Assembly (NCBI GenBank): GCA_026419785.1
Contig: JAODTK010005856.1
Coordinates: 186,001 to 250,000, forward strand
Source: Sclerodactyla briareus
Lineage: Eukaryota > Echinodermata > Holothuroidea > Dendrochirotida > Sclerodactylidae
Length of the DNA: 64,000 nt
Direction: 5' to 3'
In this document: one piece after another, positions 56,781 through 64,000 of the stretch
How the letters are laid out: each line of letters opens with the position of its first letter
How positions within the stretch are numbered: the first letter of the stretch is position 1
Position numbers and translations under genes: made by a program
The notes under the pieces: model-generated
The model's database searches: none
The model's input: the letters and a program-made list of their open reading frames with translations, nothing else
Told to the model about the DNA's origin: nothing

Positions 56781-58089
56781 TATATACTGGGCAATTTCAG
56801 TTTCCTTTAAAGTAAATTATTACAGTTCTCTGATAACACCACTTCTTTGAATTATTTTATACGATGTATTTATATAGGAAGAGATAACTTTAGGAGGAAA
56901 AATAACTACAAATACACTTCAGCATTTGTATTTGTAATTCCATCATGGATTCTGACCGAAATATGCACACAAAAATGTTACTCAACAATGTCACTTTTCA
57001 GAGCTGAAGTTATAACTTGCAACTCCTATAGTAATGTTTCATATTTTATGTGTTCACAAGAAAGCAAATGAATGTCTGAAACCAATAACTCCAGTTTTTT
57101 TGGTGCTGTGGTTACCGGCAAGTTCAACCGATAACCGAAATAAGTGTTTCCTTCGTTACATTTGGTGTCTTACACATCATGCAAGTAGGCATCAATGGAA
57201 AACCTTCATAAAAAGAAAACATACCGATAGTAGCTACATTCATTTGTTTCATACTGACAGTCTTGCGATGGGTGAAAAAGATAGTTAGAAAATTATTGCT
57301 CCCACAAATTGGTTCTTAATGAATGAATGTAACAGACTCATATTCATATTATTGGAAAATTGGAACCGTCAATGAAGCTGTTGTTACAATCTGCATTCAT
57401 TGTACACCCCAAAAGGGCCCCATCACGATGGCCTTTTTTTTTCAGTCATATAATTGGGTAGTCTATGAAAACACCAAACTGTACTAACATGAACTTACAA
57501 AACACCTCTAATGTGGATGCCATTTAGCTCTTTTGTATGGTTTTGTTTAACTTAAATCCTAATACAGATACTAATATCACCATTTCAACATCGCTTCAGT
57601 ATGCCTGTTAAATGGCACATTTTGTTGTGCCAGTATGACATCATTTATTATTTCTGCATGATGGATGCTCTTCTATCTGTGTAATACACATGCACAAACC
57701 TTGTCAGGAGAAATGGTTTTGCACGTCAGGTTCGGACTGACACATTCATTTTTCCTTAGCTAAGCCTCCCTATGACCTCCCCTGCAGTTGTCTCTCGCGA
57801 TGGAATCTTGTTTACTCCCCTGTTTCTGAAATTGACCATACGTCATCAGTGGCCCAGGCACAAGGAGGGGACAAGTAGAGTTTGTAGTTCAGAGTCAATA
57901 AGACTGCATTTCTCAACATGTGCTGAGTCCCCTCCAATCTTGTAAGCCCGTTGCAGTAATCCGTCCAAAGCTGAGAAAACGTATTGAACATGATCGAGGC
58001 CAACCCAATGCCAATGAAGGATGAACAGTACCTTCAGGCTGAAAAAACCACCAAAATCCTCGTTGACAGGAGTACTGCAGGATTGAAAA
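56781..58089. other. No recognisable host gene
   Basis: Only the LINE scrap at 57860 is identified. A T-run lies at 57435-57442. Confidence 0.4.
57860..58010 (-). mobile_element. Possible LINE reverse-transcriptase scrap, minus strand
   Basis: The minus-strand frame contains FSQLWTDYCNGLTRLEGTQH near 57980-57925. SRLDYCNSLLxGLPxxLxxxLQxVQNAAAR is a conserved stretch of L2/CR1-type reverse transcriptases, and this matches its first part in one open frame. Short and diverged. Confidence 0.5.
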
Positions 58090-60530
58090 GAGACTCAGAG
58101 GTATACTTTCCTATTCACCACAAGGTATACCAAATCGTCATCATGAAACGGTACTTTTGATAAATTTGAGACTCATTCCGGACATCATGGAAAACTGATT
58201 AGTTGTCATAATGATTCGGCTTCTCAGGGCTGGAATGTGACTACCAGATTTTCATTGAACAGAATACATTTATGACTGAATTATCTCATGACCTATCTGG
58301 GGTTTTAAACCAATATTAGTATTTTACCTGCAGACCAAGGCAAAGACTGTCCACGGCCAATAATGTTATGACCAATTTCGACAGAGAGCCAGACAATGCT
58401 AATTATACAACCAAAAGCCAAAAGGCTTAGTGATTCTTGATCTTTCTGACAACCTATAGCCAGACACACAGAAAAATGAGAGAGGACCGCTCATTATGGG
58501 CACATAAATCTGACAATTTTCCCATTTTTTCCCAACCAACTAATAGGTATCCTATACTCTTGATAAGAACAGCTCTACCACAAATTCCAAGGTTTTCAGA
58601 CTTTGTCCTCTGGTGACCTCAGTTGACCTCTGACCTGAACACAAAACAATCGGGTTCATGTACTCATCATGGGGAACACACATACCAAGTATAAGCTTCA
58701 TCCATCCAGATGGGGTTCGAGTTATCGTGTTTACAAGCCAAAATTGGCCAAAATATGATTCTCACAAAAGTCTCTATTTGTGACCAAGATTCACCCATGA
58801 CCTACACCAAAAACAATAGGGTTCTTGTACTCCCCCTAAGAAAGCTACACACCAATTTCAACTCGATCAGACCCACCATTCTGGACTTATCGTGTTTACA
58901 AGGTTTTCAGACTTTGACCTCTGGTGACCTCAGATGACCTCTGACCTGACCCCCCCAAAAAAGGGTTCATGTACTCATCATGGGGAACACACATACCGAG
59001 TATGAGCTTCATCCACCCAGGTAGGGTCGATATTTGTTTTTTACAGCTGGCGTCACATACATGCACACGTACACACAGACGCACTGGCCTGACTGCATAG
59101 ATTCTTTTTCCAACAAGATGAGCCTAATTGTTGGTGTTTGGACGCACATGCTTACCATACCCCATGTCTGGCTAACAACATAATTTAACATGTATAAATC
59201 ATACTTACTTTTTTAAATGTGGCAGAACAAGACGACTCCAGCATTGAAATGGGCCTATCTCACACAAGGGAATTATTTTCTTTCATCTAGTTTCAGCGGG
59301 AAACAGGCAGCATAACTGAAGCAGTATTATTTCTAGCTATGTCCGCATCTTTTTCTGGTCACAATGATTATATCAATTGATAAATTCTTAAACATGATAG
59401 ATACCAAATGGGTCATGACTCATCCCTGATAACCACTGTCCAGACACAAGGACAAATAGGAAAATGTACCTGCGCATTATGCCCCCCCCCCCCACAGCAG
59501 CTACATTGCTCACAAATTTTCCATTTTTTTCTGCACAATATTGACACCATCTTGACAAAAGCATAGGGTTCCTGAACTCTTGATGCGTTAAACTAACAAC
59601 TAGATTTCAACTTGATCAGACTAAGCATTCTGGACTTATCCTGTTTACAAGGCTTTTCCAACTTGACCTCTGACCTGACCCTGAAACCAGAGGGCTCATA
59701 TACTCATCATGGGGAACACACATACCAAGTGGGAGCTTCATCCGTTCAGGTGGGGTTGAGTTATCATGTTATATGGGCCCCTGAAATGACGCAAATATTG
59801 ATTTCGCAAAAACATATCTATTTCTCACAAAAATGACCACGATCTACACCAAAAACAATAGGGTTCTTGTACTCCCCATAAGAAAGCTACGCACCAAATT
59901 TCAGCTTGATCGGACCAAGCGTTCTGGACTTATCGTGTTTACAAGGATTCAGACTTTGACCTCTGGTGACCTCTGACCTGACCCCAAATCGATAGGGTCC
60001 ATGTACTCATCATGGGGAACACACATACCAAGTATGAGTTTCATCCATTCAGGTGGGGTTGAGTATCGTGTTTACAAGCAGAAAATTTAGGAAAATATCG
60101 ATTTTTCACAAAATTTACATTTTCTGCCAAAAATGACCCTGATCTACACTAAAAACAAAAGGGTTCTTGTATTCCCCATAAGAGCTACACACCAAATTTC
60201 AGCTTGATCGGACCAAGCGTTCTGGACTTATCGTGTTTACAAGGATTCCAGACTTTCACTCTGGTGACTTCAGTTGACCTCTAACCTGACCCACAATAGG
60301 GTTCTTGTACTCATCATGGGGAACACACATACCAAGTATGAGCTTCATCCATTAAGGTGGGGTCAATTTATCATGTTTACAAGCTGAAATTTACTAAAAT
60401 ATTGATTTTTCACCAATTGGTTTGTGTTTGTTTTTCACCAAAAATGACCCTGATCTACATCAAAAACAAAATGGTTCTTGTACTCCCCATAAGAAGCTAC
60501 ACACCAAATTACAGCTTGATCAGACCACAG
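58090..60530 (+). repeat. Higher-order tandem array, block 1 (AB dimers of ~300 bp)
   Basis: Monomer A has TCATCATGGGGAACACACAT (58664, 58975, 59704, 60007, 60311) followed by GAGCTTCATCCATCCAGGTG. Monomer B has TTCTTGTACTCCCCATAAGA (about 58824 diverged, 59864, 60163, 60475) followed by CAGCTTGATCGGACCAAGCG. Both end in TTATCGTGTTTACAAG, so A and B, about 150 bases each, are old duplicates of one monomer now repeating as a ~303-base pair. At 59040-59115 an A monomer ends instead in a CA-rich tract and GACTGCATAGATTCTTTTTC. 58090-58600 and 59220-59530 are lead-in sequence with AAAGCCAAAAGGCTTAGTGA-like blocks. Confidence 0.9.
58915..58947 (+). promoter_or_regulatory. Cluster of nuclear-receptor half-sites inside array monomer
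   Basis: TGACCT occurs at 58915, 58925, 58935 and 58942, giving direct repeats with spacers of 4, 4 and 1 base (DR4-DR4-DR1). AGGTCA/TGACCT is the nuclear-receptor half-site; DR4 and DR1 are known binding arrangements for RXR heterodimers and HNF4/RXR-type receptors. Similar clusters appear in other monomers, for example 62206, 62216 and 62226. Whether they bind anything is unknown. Confidence 0.4.
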
Positions 60531-60780
60531 GAATTCTCACCCCTGCCTTGTCACCCACGGCACTCTTTGAAAAGAGGGGACGAGATTCACCTGTGTCCTG
60601 CCACACCCAACTGGAGCTCTACAATTTCGGACCAAGGCTTCCCTTTCTCTCTTCTGTACACCCGGTTTGGCAACCTACCAATGCATCCGAGTGAAACACG
60701 TTCCATTGGGATCAGACAAATATGACAATTGCATAAATTCAGTGAATTTGACCTCTGATGACCTCAAAATGGCTCCCACT

Positions 60781-60786
60781 TTTATT
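60781..60786 (-). promoter_or_regulatory. Polyadenylation signal of the 60.8 kb gene
   Basis: AATAAA on the minus strand, eight bases past the stop codon at 60795. Unusually close to the stop, but correctly placed for a very short 3' untranslated region; a later signal cannot be excluded. Confidence 0.5.
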
Positions 60787-60794
60787 TGAGAATG

Positions 60795-60971
60795 TCATTC
60801 ACATCCACCAAGTCCCATTGGACCCAAAAACTTGCAGAAATTGTCTAGTTCATGCACATTAAGCAGGCCCCAGTCCACGTAGCAGTGCCAACGTTCCAAC
60901 TCATCCAACGTTTTTACTATGTCAGACATATGTGCCAAGGCTTGAGTCGATTGAACAATGCCTAATTTTTC
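60795..60971 (-). CDS. Terminal coding exon of an unidentified host gene
   Basis: Minus-strand exon of 59 codons including the TGA at 60795-60797. It starts at 60971 right after a textbook acceptor, TCTCTTCTGCCACAG. The peptide begins EKLGIVQSTQALAHMSDIVK, continues with TLDELERWHCYVDWGL and ends GPMGLGGCE. It is helical-looking, mixed in composition and free of repeat motifs. AATAAA follows the stop closely. The exon begins in phase 0, as does the 3' edge of the next exon upstream (61016 or 61070), so the two join in frame. I do not recognise the protein family. It lies in the gap between the two blocks of the 300-base array, which suggests selection kept the array out of the coding part. 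Confidence 0.7.
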   Translation of the reverse strand, partial: EKLGIVQSTQALAHMSDIVKTLDELERWHCYVDWGLLNVHELDNFCKFLGPMGLGGCE

Positions 60972-61015
60972 CTGTGGCAGAAGAGACGACAGCATCTACA
61001 CACCTGAAAACTTAC

Positions 61016-61264
61016 TTTCCTCAACACACTCGTGTCACAGGGATCAATGGAGTGATACATTGTACATACCAACTTTCCTGAGGATGGTGTGAAGGTAGCC
61101 AGGAGCATCTCCCCCCGGTGATGAGCCAAACTCTCCAAGGTTGCGTAGGGCGGCAGACCGATCCAAGGGCGTTGAAGGTCAGGACAAGACAGTGGCAAAC
61201 TGCGCTCCAATACATTGCTAGCGCTAGACAGTGATGAAAAGATGATCATGAAGACCCTGTGATA
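61016..61264 (-). CDS. Penultimate coding exon of the same host gene
   Basis: The exon begins at 61264 after a strong polypyrimidine tract and acceptor (TTTTTTATTTTTTCAG), in phase 0. The peptide starts YHRVFMIIFSSLSSASNVLE and continues RSLPLSCPDLQRPWIGLPPY and ATLESLAHHRGEMLLATFTP. Two donors are possible, both phase 0: GTAAGT at 61015 leaves a 44-base intron, while GTATGT at 61069 makes the exon 61070-61264 (65 codons) with a 98-base intron. I favour the second because a 44-base intron is exceptionally short for an animal. The long-donor version adds 18 codons with three cysteines or aspartates in a less helical stretch. The family is not recognised; charged and Leu-rich composition suggests a cytosolic helical protein. 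Confidence 0.7.
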
Positions 61265-61619
61265 CTGAAAAAATAAAAAAATGTGGAGAGATGTAAGAAT
61301 ACAGGGACAGATTTCATGTGAGTGGAACCGGTATTGAAAAGTGGACTGGGCTAGTGGCCAGTGGTGGCATATTATGTTCAGAATTTCTTGAAATAGCTCA
61401 ACTGTTTAGCAGTGTATAGAAACTAGTAATTTGTTTGTACCACTGGACACTGGTGGAATAACAACCATACCCCACAGTGAACAGAAAGCTAAAAGGCTTA
61501 ATGATTACTTGACTGCCACAGATGTTTCTTTGACCTAAAAAATGTTCACAGCAAACTTGATCATGATCATGTGAAGTATTTCTTGTGACATTCCGACACA
61601 TTTATACAAGGTTTTCTGA
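61265..61619 (-). other. Probable intron
   Basis: Non-repetitive sequence upstream of the penultimate exon. AGAAAGCTAAAAGGCTTAAT at 61485 resembles lead-in blocks of the array at 58.4 kb. No further exon is evident here. Confidence 0.45.
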
Positions 61620-62625
61620 CCTTGCACCCCCTATTTTGACTATAATCTGCTCCAAAATCAATAGGGTACATGAACGCACATGTATTGATGTATACCAAGT
61701 ATCAGCTTCATCCATCAAACTGGTCTAGTTATTGTGTTCATATGCCTAACCTATTCCACCTTTTCCCCAAATTCTCCCCTTTTGCACCTAGTTTTTCCTA
61801 CCTGCTAAATTCCCTTTCCCAACCGCCAAAATGAAGTCCGGAAACAATAGGGTTCTTGTACTCCCCATACAAAAGGTAAGCACCAATTATTCTGGACTAA
61901 TCATGTTTACACAGAGTTTCTAACTTCACTCTGCTGACCTCAGATGACCTCTGGCATGACCAAGCAGGTTCAAGTACTCATAATGGGGGACACACATACC
62001 AAGTATGAGCTTCATCCATCCAGATGGGGTCAAGTTATTGTGTTTACAAATCAATACCCCCCCCCCCTCACACCAAACCAAAACCCCAAAACCAGAGTAG
62101 GGTTCCGGTTTGTAACCCCCCCCCCCTTAAAAATGCTACACACCAAATTGCAGCTTAATCGATACAAGCATTCTGGGCTCATGTGTCACAATCATTCTCC
62201 GACTTTGACCTCTGGTGACCTCAGATGACCTATAACCTGACCCCAAAACAATAGGAATCATTACTCATCATGGGGACACACACACCAAAAATGAGCATTA
62301 TCCATCCAGGTGGGGTCAGCAAGCCAAATTTGGCACAAATTCCCCCTTTATTTTCCCCTACAAATTTCCAATTTCCGCCAAAACAACAGGATTCTTGTAC
62401 TCCCCATGAGTAAACTACACCTAAATTTCAGCTTGATTGTGGTTACCATTCTGAACTTATGTTAACAAGATTACAGACTTTTCCATCTGTTGACCTCATG
62501 AACTTGAACCCCCCAAAAAATGTGAATTCAGTATGCATCATGGGGAACACACATACCAAGAATGAACTTCAATCAGGGGGGGGTCGAGTTATCGTGTTTA
62601 CAACCAGTTTGTCTTAGACAAATGC
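61620..62625 (+). repeat. Higher-order tandem array, block 2
   Basis: Diverged A monomers at about 61672, 61978, 62265 and 62535, and B monomers at about 61850, 62100 and 62393, alternate in the same order as in block 1. C-runs interrupt 62057-62066 and 62118-62127. The last monomer ends in GTACATACACACTACATACA and ACATAGTTCCCCTTT, a degraded GACTGCATAGATTCC terminus. On the minus-strand gene model this block lies in an intron. Confidence 0.85.
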
Positions 62626-64000
62626 ACGTACATACACACTACATACACACGTGATTACATAGTTCCCCTTTAATGAATTAAAGAAGACAAATGGCTGGGC
62701 TTTATTGCATCGTGACTTTTTCCTCATATGAATACCTTCATCATGGCTAGAGAGCCTCATTTATCGATCCCAACAAATTATCAATAAGAACAATTTGGAT
62801 CAGTAATTCATCTATGGCAGGTTTCAAGTTATATTCAGGCGAGGTGAATAATCCACCAAGAGGGTGATGCTCTCATAAAATTGAATCTCATGATTTGAAA
62901 TTAACAGTTACATCAGACTAATTAATCAATCTTCCGAAGATATATATAAATAGCTAATACAGTTGATTGAACAAGTCTAGGATTAACTCATAAAACTTAG
63001 TTCACTTCCTGCAGTTTTTGTGGAATAAAATCCCCACTACATTTTACTCAAAACCTGTAATATTCTGACTAGTTCATGTTACCGTCCAGTTGACACTGTG
63101 GGACTTTTCCCAATTAATTACATAGACCGCGCGAAGGTGAGCACTTGGGACAGGATAAAAACTGTGTACACAGTGCCCACTGCATACAGGCGAATTCCTG
63201 AAACGAAGCATATCAATTGACTTAGTGAGTCTACAACAAAAGTCGTATGACAAAATGTGGACAATCTCCTTCCTAGTTTTCTCTTTGAATCACGCTGGAC
63301 ACATCACTACGGTTTGCTTGTGAGGGATCCATCTTGTGTATAGCTACCTAACTAGTATGCTTGTCACTTGACTCTAGGGATACCTCTAGTTGACTAAAGA
63401 CCAGATACAATTGCAACATTTTCTGAAATAATCCAGACTCCGTCCTGGTGCTCATCTTAATATGCGAAGAGTCGGTTGCTGAAAATGAATGCGAACTATT
63501 CCAACAGAATGAAAAAACAAAATTCCAACTGAGCCAATGAGCATCTGGGAGGAGGGGACAAACAGTGACATGCGGGTGGACAAAAATACTATCTAAGCGG
63601 AGCGCAAATAATTGTTTACGTCGGAGCATACAAGAAATACAAAATTTTTTCGGCAAGTCCCCAATGTCCATGTGAATGATCGTTCCTGGCATTTATTGCT
63701 GCATGAGGCAGGCTTCAACATGGATATTTTATTATCAAAAATTTTTAATCAGAAATTTTGTCAGACAGCGGTCCTATCTGCCCCACTTCAGCTTTCCGGA
63801 CTAGAATGTTGAACAATTGCGCTCCATACTACTGTCACTGGCGCAATTTTTTCCGGGTTCTCCAGGCACTCTGTAAAAATCATAGGAGCCTCAGCAAAAC
63901 TTTAGGACATTTAGCCAGCTGTAGCTCCACTGTCCCAACTATATATAAACGTCATGCTGGAGAGACGCTGGGAACTTCTGAGTGCTGCAGTTCCTGAGAC
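62626..64000. other. Likely intronic/upstream sequence of the minus-strand gene
   Basis: Besides the exon candidate at 63384 there is a minus-strand acceptor-like GATTTTTACAG near 63874 followed by an open stretch CLENPEKIAPVTVVWSAIVQ and a stop near 63788; no good donor follows, so it is not called. The 114-codon frame 63348-63692 includes the exon candidate but reads through its acceptor. Confidence 0.4.
63384..63478 (-). CDS. Possible upstream exon of the minus-strand gene
   Basis: After the acceptor CATTCATTTTCAG, a 95-base segment reads TDSSHIKMSTRTESGLFQKM then LQLYLVFSQLE up to a weak donor, GAG then GTATCC, at 63383. It ends on a codon boundary, which is the phase required by the 61264 acceptor. 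Composition is coding-like and helical. Supporting evidence is only phase agreement, so other exons could lie between, or this could be chance. Confidence 0.35.

Noticed and set aside
58090..62625. Regular repeats that could suggest a CRISPR-like array
   Set aside because: Units are ~150/300 bases with diverged copies and no short identical repeat plus unique spacer pattern; the DNA is eukaryotic.
1..64000. A prokaryotic-type or complete new gene system
   Set aside because: No clustered coding genes exist in the window; I found no basis for claiming an enzymatic or defence system.

Overview
This window is eukaryotic nuclear DNA from an animal genome. The evidence is remnants of several non-LTR retrotransposons (CR1/L2/Jockey-like and RTE-like reverse transcriptases), CA microsatellites embedded in dispersed repeats, spliceosomal-type splice sites and isolated short reading frames instead of packed operons. 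Transposons and repeat texture of this kind are typical of marine invertebrates, and I would guess a deuterostome such as a hemichordate, echinoderm or cephalochordate. That placement is an impression only; no diagnostic gene is present. Most open reading frames of 60-110 codons are chance or lie inside repeats.

Layout. 1-9.6 kb: nearly featureless, with one microsatellite-linked element at 2.3 kb. 9.65-12.6 kb: a possible DNA transposon marked by nine scattered copies of a 13-base motif, GTTATGGACGGAA, containing one coding-like block. 12.7-15.1 kb: two CA-microsatellite repeats. 16.1-21.1 kb: a retrotransposon graveyard (five LINE pieces, a palindromic-ended short element) with a possible TATA promoter and mini-ORF at 17.6 kb. 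21.4-26 kb: dispersed and locally duplicated repeats. 27.3-28.7 kb: a 552-bp tandem triplication, with a fourth piece at 30.4 kb. 31.6-37.7 kb: an RTE-like fragment, a tRNA-like repeat cluster, a ~110-bp minisatellite array split by a LINE tail, and the longest LINE relic (36.4-37.7 kb). 38.2-38.6 kb: the best promoter/first-exon candidate on the plus strand. 39-54.4 kb: more repeats, LINE relics and C-rich elements. 55.4-55.7 kb: a cysteine-rich coding-like block on the minus strand. 58.1-62.6 kb: a higher-order tandem array (~300-bp dimers) rich in nuclear-receptor-type TGACCT half-sites, interrupted by the best host-gene evidence in the window: two minus-strand coding exons with a shared phase, good splice sites, a stop and a polyadenylation signal (60.78-61.26 kb).

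How it fits together. The only convincing host gene is the 3' end of a minus-strand gene whose upstream exons probably continue to 63.5 kb or beyond the window; the product is not recognised. No operon, CRISPR array, prokaryotic defence system or complete transposon gene was found. The most novel-looking material is repeat architecture: the 13-mer-marked element, the AB dimer array with DR4-DR4-DR1 half-site clusters, and several unrelated repeats that share the same CA-tract plus GACTGCATAGATTCC terminus. All copy numbers, similarities and coordinates were judged by eye, so boundaries may be off by tens of bases.
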